A stretch of DNA of 64,000 nucleotides from contig JAAUZD010000022.1 in NCBI GenBank assembly GCA_014804785.1, forward strand, positions 1 through 64,000, given 5' to 3'. Below, piece by piece: positions 24,406-33,122 of the stretch. The position numbers were made by a program, and so were the translations under genes. The notes under the pieces are model-generated. The model was given only the letters and a program-made list of their open reading frames with translations, searched no databases and was not told the DNA's origin. This DNA comes from Lachnospiraceae bacterium (lineage in GTDB: Bacteria; Bacillota; Clostridia; Lachnospirales; Lachnospiraceae). The first letter of the stretch is position 1. Every line of letters starts with the position of its first letter.

Positions 24406-25424
24406 TTTCCGGACGATATATTCTGCACAGTTTGACGGACTTTAAGCTCCACATCACAGGTGATTGGCGCGCGGGAAACTTCATCTTCCGAAATAGCCCG
24501 AAGTAATAGTTTTACGGTTTCTTCTGCCTTATCATGGACATCTTGTGCAACGGTTGTAAGTTCCGGTGTTGAGATGGTACACAGATCCAGATCGTCAAAT
24601 CCAATCACTGACAGATCATTTGGTACAATACAGCCGTTTAGGGAACAGCCTTTAATGATGCCCAGTGCCAGATGATCGGAAGTGGCAAAAACGGCAGTTA
24701 TATCATATTTGTGATTTGCAATGTCCCTGCCGATTGACATCCCGTCTTCGTATCGGGTAAACGTGTCAATTATGCAGGATTCGGAAATGCCAAATTCCCT
24801 TAGAGCGTCGGAATATCCTTTCAGGCGGGTGGAAATGACATCGCTTTTTTCGCCAAAATAGCTTGCAAAAGCAATTTTTCTATGCCCATTCAATAATAAA
24901 TGCTTCGTGGCAATGTACCCTCCCTTGTAATCATCTATATTTACGGATAGAAAATGGCTGTCAGACTGATAGTAATTGTCCAGGAAAACCATAGGACAGA
25001 TTGCCTGCCTGCGTAAAAGTTCCATGTCTTCTTCTTTCTGTGGGGTAAGGAAAATGGCGCCATCCACATTCCAATTGCGAAGCAGGGTGATAGAATCTTT
25101 TATATTATCAACTGTCTGGACAATGGTATAGTATCCAGTAGCACGGATAGCTGTTTCTATTTCTCCAAATAATCTGCTGATATACGGATCCTTGAATACA
25201 TTGTAGTCCAGGACAAATGCATTTACCAGAAGGGCAATCATTCTTGATTGATGCTTCACCAAAGAACGTGCGCTCAGATTGGGAACATAATGGTTCTTTT
25301 CAATAATACCCTGTATTAATTCAATTTTCTGATTGGAAACTTTATCAAATCTCCCATTAATAACGTTTGAGACTGTCATTTTGCTTACGCCGGCCTCGTC
25401 GGCAATTTGTTGTAATGTAATCAT
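24384..25424 (-). CDS. LacI-family repressor of the adjacent sugar uptake operon
   Basis: A 346-aa regulator with an N-terminal LacI helix-turn-helix (MITLQQIADEAGVSKMTVSNVINGRF) and a periplasmic-binding-protein-like ligand domain (about 60-340: SVIGFDDLDLCTISTPELTTV near the end). The ATG at 25424 is preferred to a start nine codons earlier because the LacI family begins at this residue and a short AAAGGG site precedes it. The identical sequence GTTTAACGATAAAC occurs at its own promoter and at the promoter of the divergent transport operon. It probably represses both and is released by an oligosaccharide. Its 3' end overlaps the truncated kinase. Confidence 0.93.
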   Translation of the reverse strand: MITLQQIADEAGVSKMTVSNVINGRFDKVSNQKIELIQGIIEKNHYVPNLSARSLVKHQSRMIALLVNAFVLDYNVFKDPYISRLFGEIETAIRATGYYTIVQTVDNIKDSITLLRNWNVDGAIFLTPQKEEDMELLRRQAICPMVFLDNYYQSDSHFLSVNIDDYKGGYIATKHLLLNGHRKIAFASYFGEKSDVISTRLKGYSDALREFGISESCIIDTFTRYEDGMSIGRDIANHKYDITAVFATSDHLALGIIKGCSLNGCIVPNDLSVIGFDDLDLCTISTPELTTVAQDVHDKAEETVKLLLRAISEDEVSRAPITCDVELKVRQTVQNISSGNQQGLKS

Positions 25425-25435
25425 AATGCCCTTTC

Positions 25436-25449
25436 GTTTATCGTTAAAC
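25436..25449. promoter_or_regulatory. LacI operator, regulator side
   Basis: GTTTATCGTTAAAC, the exact reverse complement of the site at 25605-25618. It lies 12 bp upstream of the chosen repressor start, fitting autoregulation. Confidence 0.7.
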
Positions 25450-25568
25450 ACTGTTTCGCGAAAATGATTGATTTATTTGTATTATAACATAGAAGTTGAC
25501 AATTATCAATTATTACCAATATTAGAGCAGAGAACTTGGAAATATTAAACGAAATTAATATTGCGGTG

Positions 25569-25597
25569 TTGACAAAAAAAGACAAAGATAATACTAT
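25569..25597 (+). promoter_or_regulatory. Promoter of the sugar uptake operon
   Basis: TTGACA (25569-25574), 17-bp spacer, TACTAT (25592-25597). The operator begins 8 bp downstream and would cover the transcription start. Confidence 0.7.
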
Positions 25598-25604
25598 AAA
25601 ATAA

Positions 25605-25618
25605 GTTTAACGATAAAC
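25605..25618. promoter_or_regulatory. LacI operator, transport side
   Basis: GTTTAACGATAAAC, a near-palindrome overlapping the predicted transcription start; identical in sequence to the site near the repressor gene. Confidence 0.75.
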
Positions 25619-25650
25619 TATACCAGATAAAAAGGAGGAAAAGACATCAT

Positions 25651-27399
25651 ATGAGAATGAAAAGGTTTATGGCATTAATGATTGTATCAGCAACATTGCT
25701 TGGGGCTGTCAGCGGATGCAGTTCATCCGGCGAGACAGCAGGAGAAACAGATCGTTCTGCGGAAACAGATGCGGAGGGACAGAGTGGTGCACAAGGAGCA
25801 GATGTGTGGGAATTAGCGGCAACGGATCCGTATGCCCCTTATCCGGAGACGGTAAATTATACAATCGGCGTCACGGTAGATCCAAGCAGAACCTATCCGG
25901 AAGATTGGGAGAATGGTTCGCCGGAGCATAGTGCTTACACAGAGTTCTATATGGCAAAGCTGAATGTCCAGAATACGGATTACTTTGAAGCAACGGATGG
26001 AGATGATTATAGAACAAAAGTGTCTATGGCGATATCCAGCGGAGATCTGCCGGATATTATGTCAGTTACCCATGAAGAACTTGTAGCTTTGGTTGAAAAC
26101 GATCTGGTAGAAGATTTGACTGATGCATATAACAATTGTGCAAGTGATCTGATGAAAGAAATCTATGATTCTTATGAGGGAAGGTCGCTTGAAATGGCAA
26201 CCTTTGACGGCAGGCTTTATGCAATGCCGACTACCAATATTTCCGGCGGGCCTGAATTTCTGTGGTTAAGAAAAGACTGGATGGATAAGCTGGGATTAGA
26301 GGAACCGAAGACTTTAGAAGATGTGGAAGCGATTGTTACTGCTTTTGTGGAGCAGGATCCGGGAAATAATGGAGTGGGCAAGACGGTAGGGATTCCTTTA
26401 TGTACCACAGAAAGCAATTTTTTATATGGAAGTTATTCTTCTGCATATAAGATGAATAATGTATTTACTATGTATGGCGCATGTCCAGAGCAATGGATTG
26501 AAACAGCGGGCGGAAATGTAGAATATGGTTCGGTACAGCCTGAGATGAAAGAGGGGCTTGCCGTATTAGCAGACTGGTATCAGAAGGGATTGATTGACAA
26601 GGAATTTTCTACGCGCAAATATTCCGAGGTAACTTCTCTTATTACAGATGGACGGTGTGGTTCCGTATTTGCGGGTTGGTGGCTGCCCTACGATTTGGGA
26701 GGATGCTATGAACTGAATCCGGATGCCGAATGGGTATCTTATCTGCTCCCGACCAGTGAAAATGGAAAAGTCACCGCGTGGACGGGAAATCCGAATCAGG
26801 AAGTATATTTTGTTGTAAAGAAAGGATTTGAACATCCGGAACTTCTTGTCAAGATCAAATCCCTTACGCTGGATTACAATCAGGGGGATGCTGCTTACAC
26901 AGACGACAGTGCAGAAGCAGCTGCTTACATGGAATGGGTAAATCATGGATATGGTATTGAATTTATCGGCGGCTTTGACTGGTATGATGCTGTGGCGAGA
27001 AGTTATACGCATATTAAGGAAGCGATTGATGGAACAAGAGATCCTCAAAATATGACGGCTTATGAAAATAGCTTATATGAATCCTGTCAGGCTTATCTTG
27101 CATCTGTAGAAGCAGGGGAGCAGCCTGATAAGCAGAACTGGATTGACTATAATTGCCGTATGGTTGCGGCAAAGCAGATGCTGGAAGCAGATACAAATAC
27201 CGTGAATCCTGTATTTTTTGGTCAGACAGAGTCTATGGGGATGATGTGGGAAACGCTAAGGACGCTGGAGAGAAAGACGATTATGCAGATTGTAACAGGG
27301 GAACTGCCCCTTGAGGCATTTGATACTTTTGTGGAGGAATGGAAAGAAGCAGGTGGAGATATTATTACTGCCGAGGTGAATGAGCAGGTGAATCAATAA
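25651..27399 (+). CDS. Extracellular sugar-binding lipoprotein of an ABC importer
   Basis: A 582-aa solute-binding protein with a lipoprotein signal (MRMKRFMALMIVSATLLGAVSGCSS, lipobox VSGC), then a Gly/Ser/Glu linker and a large bacterial extracellular solute-binding domain (LplA/CUT1-like, with DYRTKVSMAISSGDLPDIMSV and a typical C-terminal EEWKEAGGDIITAEVNEQV). AAGGAGG precedes the ATG. It captures an oligosaccharide outside the membrane for the two permeases. The GH13 enzyme downstream suggests maltodextrin or related alpha-glucans. No ATPase is encoded here; a shared MsmK-type ATPase elsewhere is expected. Confidence 0.92.
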   Translation: MRMKRFMALMIVSATLLGAVSGCSSSGETAGETDRSAETDAEGQSGAQGADVWELAATDPYAPYPETVNYTIGVTVDPSRTYPEDWENGSPEHSAYTEFYMAKLNVQNTDYFEATDGDDYRTKVSMAISSGDLPDIMSVTHEELVALVENDLVEDLTDAYNNCASDLMKEIYDSYEGRSLEMATFDGRLYAMPTTNISGGPEFLWLRKDWMDKLGLEEPKTLEDVEAIVTAFVEQDPGNNGVGKTVGIPLCTTESNFLYGSYSSAYKMNNVFTMYGACPEQWIETAGGNVEYGSVQPEMKEGLAVLADWYQKGLIDKEFSTRKYSEVTSLITDGRCGSVFAGWWLPYDLGGCYELNPDAEWVSYLLPTSENGKVTAWTGNPNQEVYFVVKKGFEHPELLVKIKSLTLDYNQGDAAYTDDSAEAAAYMEWVNHGYGIEFIGGFDWYDAVARSYTHIKEAIDGTRDPQNMTAYENSLYESCQAYLASVEAGEQPDKQNWIDYNCRMVAAKQMLEADTNTVNPVFFGQTESMGMMWETLRTLERKTIMQIVTGELPLEAFDTFVEEWKEAGGDIITAEVNEQVNQ

Positions 27400-27408
27400 T
27401 CATGTCCC

Positions 27409-27445
27409 AAATAGCCCGAGCCGGGAACGGCGGCTTGGGCTATTT
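27409..27445 (+). terminator. Intercistronic hairpin after the binding-protein gene
   Basis: AAATAGCCC...GGGCTATTT with an inner AGCCG/CGGCT-like stem. No U-run follows; such hairpins usually stabilise the binding-protein mRNA and reduce read-through into permease genes. Confidence 0.7.
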
Positions 27446-27487
27446 GTGCCTTAATTTTGATTGTTCAAGTGGTGACGGGAGGGCAAT

Positions 27488-28372
27488 ATGAAAAAGAAAC
27501 AGCTTTATTATCATTTAATGATGTTTCCGGGAATTTTGCTATTGATAATCTTTACATTTATACCCATGTTCGGAGTTGTGATGGCATTCCAGAATTATGT
27601 TCCGGCGAAGGGGATTTTAGAATCGAAATGGATAGGATTGCAGAATTTCAAAACCATTTTTACACTGCGTGACAGCAGACAGATTTTTTTAAATACAATT
27701 ATTATTTCTTTCTGGAAGATTTTTCTGAAAAGCGTAATTCCGGTATCTTTTGCTTTGCTGATGAATGAAGTAAAAAATAAGCTCGTCAGGCAAAGTGTCC
27801 AAACCATTGTATATTTGCCCCATTTTCTTTCATGGGTGGTATTTGCAACTGTGGTGCAGATGGTATTTTCTCTGGACGGACCGGTTAATAAATTGGTTGA
27901 ACTGATGGGGATTGAGCCGATTATGTTCCTCGGCACCAATCAGTGGTTCCGCAAAATTATTATTTTTACAGAAAGCTGGAAAGAGTTTGGATATGCATCC
28001 ATTGTTTATTTTGCGGCATTGACAGGAATCGATCCTGGGCTTTACGAGGCGGCATCCATTGATGGAGCAAGCCGTTTTCATAAGCTGATTTATATCACGA
28101 TTCCGGGAATTCTGCCTATTATTTTAATCATGCTTACGATGGAACTTCCCAACATTTTATCAGCGGGGTTTGACCAGATTTATAACCTGTATAATCCCTT
28201 GGTTTATGATACCGGAGACATCCTGGATACCTTTGTATACCGCATGGGTATGACAAAGAGGCAATATAGCATTGGGACTGCGGTGGGATTGGTTAAATCC
28301 ACATTAGGTATGATTTTGATTCTGACGGCAAATAAGCTGGTAACAACTTTTTCGGACAGACGGATGTTCTAG
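27488..28372 (+). CDS. Sugar ABC transporter permease (LplB/MalF-like)
   Basis: A 294-aa protein with six membrane helices, starting MKKKQLYYHLMMFPGILLLIIF. The cytoplasmic EAA loop is YEAASIDGASRFHKLIYITIPGILPI. The family pattern FTESWKEFGYASIVYFAALTGIDPGLYEAA is typical of the LplB/YteP branch used for complex oligosaccharides. It follows the binding protein by 88 bp and precedes its partner by 8 bp. It forms the inner-membrane channel with the next gene product. Confidence 0.92.
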   Translation: MKKKQLYYHLMMFPGILLLIIFTFIPMFGVVMAFQNYVPAKGILESKWIGLQNFKTIFTLRDSRQIFLNTIIISFWKIFLKSVIPVSFALLMNEVKNKLVRQSVQTIVYLPHFLSWVVFATVVQMVFSLDGPVNKLVELMGIEPIMFLGTNQWFRKIIIFTESWKEFGYASIVYFAALTGIDPGLYEAASIDGASRFHKLIYITIPGILPIILIMLTMELPNILSAGFDQIYNLYNPLVYDTGDILDTFVYRMGMTKRQYSIGTAVGLVKSTLGMILILTANKLVTTFSDRRMF

Positions 28373-28380
28373 GAGGGATT

Positions 28381-29256
28381 ATGAAGAAAAAAATCAAGAT
28401 GATGGATATCGTTATTTACCTGGTGGTAATCCTGCTGGCGCTGGCATGTCTTCTTCCATTGCTCAATATGCTGGCAATTTCTTTCAGCAGCAGCGCAGCG
28501 GCTACTGCGGGGCGGGTAGGAATCATACCGGTAGATTTTACATGGAATTCCTATGCAAAGCTGCTTAAGGAAAGTCAATATTGGCGTTCTTTGCTGATTT
28601 CCATTGAAAGGACGGTGCTGGGAACCCTTATCAACATTGTATTGGTAATCATTATGGCATATCCCCTGTCTAAAAGCATCCGGGAGTTTCATGCCCAGAA
28701 AATATATATGAGAGTAGTGCTGTTTGCCATGTTGTTTAACGGAGGGATGATTCCCACCTATCTGGTGGTAAATAAACTCCGGCTTTGTGATACGCTGTGG
28801 GCATTGATTCTTCCTTCTGCGGTTGGTGTGGGGAATATCATCCTTCTTATGAATTTCTTTCGAAGCGTGCCGAAAGAACTGGAAGAGGCAGCAGAGATCG
28901 ATGGTGCAAACCCGTTTCAAGTCTTATGGAACGTGTTTATTCCGATATCCAAGCCGTGTATTGCAACGATTATATTATTTTGTGCGGTAGGTCATTGGAA
29001 TGATTATTTTTCAGGAATCCTTTATATTTCAAAAGTCAGGAATTATCCATTGCAGACATACATTCAGTCGGTGACGGCATCTTTTGATATTTCCCGTGTT
29101 ACAGACCCGAAGAAAATACAGGAATATCTGACGATTTCTGAAAAAACGCTGAATGCAGCTAAAATTGTGGTATCGACACTGCCGCTGATGGTCATTTATC
29201 CTTTCGTGACAAAATATTTCAAGGATGGTATTGTTGTAGGAGCGGTAAAAGAGTGA
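28381..29256 (+). CDS. Sugar ABC transporter permease (LplC/YtcP-like)
   Basis: A 291-aa protein with six membrane helices. The EAA loop reads LEEAAEIDGANPFQVLWNVFIPISKP. The C-terminus ends YPFVTKYFKDGIVVGAVKE, the classic end of LplC/MalG-type permeases. AGGAGG lies before the ATG. It pairs with the 27488 product; the ATPase must come from elsewhere in the genome. Confidence 0.93.
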   Translation: MKKKIKMMDIVIYLVVILLALACLLPLLNMLAISFSSSAAATAGRVGIIPVDFTWNSYAKLLKESQYWRSLLISIERTVLGTLINIVLVIIMAYPLSKSIREFHAQKIYMRVVLFAMLFNGGMIPTYLVVNKLRLCDTLWALILPSAVGVGNIILLMNFFRSVPKELEEAAEIDGANPFQVLWNVFIPISKPCIATIILFCAVGHWNDYFSGILYISKVRNYPLQTYIQSVTASFDISRVTDPKKIQEYLTISEKTLNAAKIVVSTLPLMVIYPFVTKYFKDGIVVGAVKE

Positions 29257-29307
29257 ATGAATCATAGGAGAAATCAATAGAAAAGCGATGACAGGGGGAG
29301 AGGAAGT

Positions 29308-31236
29308 ATGAGCAAATGGCTTAAAAGCGTGTATAGTGATTCCACAAAATATTTTGTGAGTAACCCGTATCCGAAAGTAAAGGACAAGGTGACGATTTCC
29401 ATCCGAATGGGGAAAAATGATGAAATCAGGAAAGTATTTTTGCGTTACAAGGAGTTCGGAATTGAGCAGCTTAGAGAGATGGAGCGGGAGGAGAAAGGAA
29501 ATCTCATTTATTTTTTCAAGGAAGTAGAAATCCGTGAAAAACGGTTTCAATATCAGTTTTATCTGGTGACAGACGGGGAGATTTACTATTATACGCAGTA
29601 TCGGATCACGGATTATATACCGGATGAATCCAGGGACTTTGTGATTATGGCAGATTTTAAAGGGGCAGGCTGGGTCAATCAGACGGTGTTCTATCAAATC
29701 TACCCTGAGCGCTTTTGTAATGGAAATCCAAAGCTTTCCGTCCAAGACGGAGAATATTCTTATCAAGGATTTGAAACAGTTGCTGTAAAGGATTGGAATA
29801 CTCCGGCAAAGGGGTATCCGGAAGCAAGGAACTTGGATTTCTATGGGGGAGATTTGGAAGGAATCATACAAAAGCTGGATTATCTACAGGAATTAGGAGT
29901 GAATGCAATCTATCTGAATCCTATATTTTTATCGCCTTCTGTACATAAATACGATGCCCTTGATTACTTTAAAGTGGATCCCCATTTTGGCGGGGATGAA
30001 GCATTGGCAAGGCTCACTGAAGAATTACATAAAAGGGATATGAAGCTGATGCTTGATATTTCCATCAATCATACAAGCTCTGATGGAATCTGGTTTAATA
30101 AAAGTGGAGAATTTTATGATATTTCTACGGGGGCATATCATAATCCGGAGGCAAAAGAGCGGGAGTTTTATTTTTTTGATGAGAATAATCATTATGATAT
30201 GTGGTGCAATACAGAAACCATGCCCAAATTAAATTACAGTTCCCAGGCACTACGGGATATTATCTATCGTAAGGAAGATTCGGTACTGAAAAAATGGTTG
30301 AAGACGCCCTACAATATTGATGGATGGAGATTCGATGTGGCGGAGTGCATGGCGCGTAATCAGTATGTTGATGCACATGGGGAGGTGTTAGAGGAAATCA
30401 GGAAAAATCTGAAGCAGATAAAGGAAGACGTTTTTTTGTTAGCCGAGGATTGGGCGGACTGTTCTGACGACTTACAGGGGGAGAGATGGGATTCTACAAT
30501 GAATTATTATGGGTGTGCGCGTCCGGTCCGTGAATTCGTGGGAGAATGCGACCTGTTTTTGTCAAGGGACCCTGTTCTGGGAAAAAAGAGAAATAAGTTG
30601 ACAGCAAGACAGCTTGGGGCGCGTATTAAGCAGTTTTATGGAAAGTTGCCGGGAGTTATCCAGCAGCAGATGTTCAATCTTCTGGACAGTCATGATATTG
30701 CCCGGCTTCATAACAATAAACAGATTGGGGAGAGAGATTATGAAATTGCAGTGATTATAATGTTTACACTGCCTGGCGCTGCCAATGTATATTATGGAGA
30801 TGAAATCGCCCTTTCCGGAGGAACAGAATTGATTGAATATTGCAGAAATCCAATGGATTGGAATTGGAAACAGAGGAAGGAGGCGGTGGAACGGTTTTTA
30901 TTTTATCAAAAGCTGATTTCCCTGAAGAGGAACTCGCCGGCATTGGGAGAAGGAGGATTTCAAATTATCTGGGAGGAAGGATATGTATTTTCTTATGCCC
31001 GTTTTACCAATGAAGAGTTGATTATTGTGATAGCTTCCACGGATGATAAGGAGACGGAGGTGCTGCTTGTGCTTGAGGATTTTGGATTTGAGAATCAGAT
31101 TTTCACGCAGGATTATTTGGGAAGCCGGGTTGTAAGCAAGATTACAAAGGACGGTGTTCTGGTCTATGTACCTGCGCATACCGGTTTCCTGCTATATGAA
31201 AAAAAGAGTGTCTGTGGGAGTGAATGTGAAAAATAG
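29308..31236 (+). CDS. Glycoside hydrolase family 13, neopullulanase/cyclomaltodextrinase-like
   Basis: A 642-aa cytoplasmic enzyme (no signal peptide). The N-terminal CBM34-like beta domain covers about 1-125. The GH13 barrel follows: YQIYPERFCNG, GVNAIYLNPIF, MLDISINHTS, nucleophile D343 in DGWRFDVAEC, acid/base E380 in LLAEDW, and D463 in LLDSHD. The region V motif MPKLNY marks subfamily GH13_20 (neopullulanase, maltogenic amylase, cyclomaltodextrinase). Overall length fits that group. It would cut imported alpha-glucans into glucose, maltose or panose-type products. It is the last gene of the LacI-controlled operon. Confidence 0.93.
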   Translation: MSKWLKSVYSDSTKYFVSNPYPKVKDKVTISIRMGKNDEIRKVFLRYKEFGIEQLREMEREEKGNLIYFFKEVEIREKRFQYQFYLVTDGEIYYYTQYRITDYIPDESRDFVIMADFKGAGWVNQTVFYQIYPERFCNGNPKLSVQDGEYSYQGFETVAVKDWNTPAKGYPEARNLDFYGGDLEGIIQKLDYLQELGVNAIYLNPIFLSPSVHKYDALDYFKVDPHFGGDEALARLTEELHKRDMKLMLDISINHTSSDGIWFNKSGEFYDISTGAYHNPEAKEREFYFFDENNHYDMWCNTETMPKLNYSSQALRDIIYRKEDSVLKKWLKTPYNIDGWRFDVAECMARNQYVDAHGEVLEEIRKNLKQIKEDVFLLAEDWADCSDDLQGERWDSTMNYYGCARPVREFVGECDLFLSRDPVLGKKRNKLTARQLGARIKQFYGKLPGVIQQQMFNLLDSHDIARLHNNKQIGERDYEIAVIIMFTLPGAANVYYGDEIALSGGTELIEYCRNPMDWNWKQRKEAVERFLFYQKLISLKRNSPALGEGGFQIIWEEGYVFSYARFTNEELIIVIASTDDKETEVLLVLEDFGFENQIFTQDYLGSRVVSKITKDGVLVYVPAHTGFLLYEKKSVCGSECEK

Positions 31237-31239
31237 ATG

Positions 31240-31271
31240 TTGACAATGTCCTTTTGTAGTGAGAATATAAG
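31240..31271 (+). promoter_or_regulatory. Possible promoter for the ABC exporter genes
   Basis: TTGACA at 31240-31245 is followed by AATATAAG-like sequence near 31264-31271. The spacing (18-20 bp) is not ideal, and a hairpin lies between it and 31377. Confidence 0.35.
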
Positions 31272-31316
31272 TAAAGAATTGGAAGAGTGACAATAGAATG
31301 TAATGAAAAGCTGATG

Positions 31317-31349
31317 AAAAGGAGATACCTTATGTGGATATCTCCTTTT
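31317..31349. terminator. Bidirectional terminator
   Basis: AAAAGGAGATA / TATCTCCTTTT, an 11-bp perfect stem with an 11-nt loop and A/T flanks on both sides. It separates the GH13 operon from the ABC exporter; if the upstream promoter drives the exporter it would act as an attenuator. Confidence 0.7.
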
Positions 31350-31376
31350 GTATGCGTGGCGTAGGGAGAGTAATTC

Positions 31377-33122
31377 ATGAAATTAATGCTGCATTATATC
31401 AAAAAACACGTGGGCATGTTCCTTATTGCGGTAGCGTTCCTCACGATAGAGACTTTTGCGGATCTGCTGCAGCCTACTTTCATGTCCTATATTGTGGACC
31501 GGGGAGTGAAAGGGCAGGAGATGGGGCTGATTCTGAGATACGGTCTGATTATGCTGGGGATTACCGCCCTGGGGGCTGTCGGCGCCGTGGTGCGCAATAT
31601 TTATGCCAGCAGGACTTCTCAGTTGATTGGAAAGGAGATTCGCCTGGATATCTATGAGAAGGTGCAGGCCTTGTCTTATGAAAATATCGACCGATTACAG
31701 CCGGCATCCATTATCACCAGGATTACCAATGACGTGACCCAGATGCAGAATTTTATCAACGGCATCATGAGGATTATGCTGAAAGCCCCGGTAACTTGTA
31801 TCGGTGCGGTGGTGTTGATTATCTTCCAGATGCCCAGACTGCTTCCTTTGATGCTGGTGATTCTGGTCTGTGCCGGGCTGCTGATTTATGGAAATATGAA
31901 GCTGGGCTACCCCCGGTTTGACAGAATGCAGAAAAAGCTGGACGGGTTGAACCGCATCAGCAGAGAATTCTTGAGCGCTATCCGGGTGGTCAAGGCTTTC
32001 CGGGCAGAGGAGCAGGAACGGGAGAAGTTCAGGGATGCATCCTGGCAGTTTGCAGAGGCTGGTATTTCTTCCATGCGGGTTATGGCTGTGTTTGGTCCGC
32101 TGATTAATCTGACGGTCAATGCGGGAATCGTGATGATGTTGTGGCTATCCGGGCGGGAGATGAGCGGGGAAATCGGGCGGTTGATGGCATGTGTCAACTA
32201 CATGACCCAGGTACTGTTTGCGCTGGGCATGGTGTCCAATATTTTGAATTCCGCTGTCCGCGCCGTGGCATCCTCTGCCAGGGTACAGGAGATTTTAAAC
32301 GAGGTGCCAGCCCAGCAGGAAGCAATGGAGGCATCCATGCAGGAGCAGATTCCGGAGGGAAGTGTTACTTTCAGGCAGACATCTTTTTCCTATGCGGGCA
32401 CGGCACGTCCGGCGGTGCGGGATGCCAGCTTTTCCGTCAAGGAGGGTGAGACCATTGGTATCATAGGTCCCACCGGTTCCGGCAAATCCACCTTGGTAAA
32501 TCTGGTTCCCCGGTTTTATGATGCCACAGAGGGGCAGGTGCTGGTGGGCGGACTGGATGTGACCCAGATGTCCATGGCACAGCTGCGGCAGATAATAGCG
32601 GTAGTGCCTCAAAAGGCGCTGCTTTTCACAGGCACAATACAAGAGAATCTGCGCTGGGGTGATAAAAATGCTACTTTGGAGGAAATCCGCCGGGCAGCAG
32701 GAGCCGCTTGTGCGGAAGAGTTCGTGGCGCAACTGCCGGAGGGCTATGACACCCAGCTGGGGCAGGGAGGGGTGAACTTATCCGGCGGTCAGAAGCAGAG
32801 GCTGTCTATTGCAAGGGCACTGCTGAAAAAGCCCCGGATACTGATTCTGGATGACTGTACCAGCGCCCTGGATGCCACCACGGAGGCACAGGTGCTGGCG
32901 GGAATCCGCCGGGAGTCGGAAGGCATGACAGTGCTGTTGGTGAGCCAGCGGATATCCACGGTCATGAAAGCAGATGCGATTCTTTGTATGGAGGACGGAA
33001 AGATTTGCGGTTTTGGTTCTCATGAGGATTTGATGGCAGACTGTGAGCCTTATAAGGCAATATACCGCTCCCAGATTGGGAACGAAGGATCTCAAACGGA
33101 AGGAGGTGCATTCCATGGATAA
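31377..33122 (+). CDS. ABC exporter half-transporter (heterodimer subunit 1)
   Basis: A 581-aa fusion of a six-helix type I exporter domain (about 1-310) and an ATPase (about 335-575). Walker A GPTGSGKST, signature LSGGQKQRLSIARALL, Walker B ILILDDCTSALD and switch region LLVSQR. In Walker B the catalytic glutamate is replaced by D (LDDCTS) and the switch histidine by Q (SQR), which marks a degenerate ATP site. Heterodimeric exporters (BmrCD/TM287-288 type) combine one such subunit with a consensus one. The next gene provides the consensus partner and overlaps by 8 bp. The substrate is probably a drug or lipid. Confidence 0.92.
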   Translation: MKLMLHYIKKHVGMFLIAVAFLTIETFADLLQPTFMSYIVDRGVKGQEMGLILRYGLIMLGITALGAVGAVVRNIYASRTSQLIGKEIRLDIYEKVQALSYENIDRLQPASIITRITNDVTQMQNFINGIMRIMLKAPVTCIGAVVLIIFQMPRLLPLMLVILVCAGLLIYGNMKLGYPRFDRMQKKLDGLNRISREFLSAIRVVKAFRAEEQEREKFRDASWQFAEAGISSMRVMAVFGPLINLTVNAGIVMMLWLSGREMSGEIGRLMACVNYMTQVLFALGMVSNILNSAVRAVASSARVQEILNEVPAQQEAMEASMQEQIPEGSVTFRQTSFSYAGTARPAVRDASFSVKEGETIGIIGPTGSGKSTLVNLVPRFYDATEGQVLVGGLDVTQMSMAQLRQIIAVVPQKALLFTGTIQENLRWGDKNATLEEIRRAAGAACAEEFVAQLPEGYDTQLGQGGVNLSGGQKQRLSIARALLKKPRILILDDCTSALDATTEAQVLAGIRRESEGMTVLLVSQRISTVMKADAILCMEDGKICGFGSHEDLMADCEPYKAIYRSQIGNEGSQTEGGAFHG

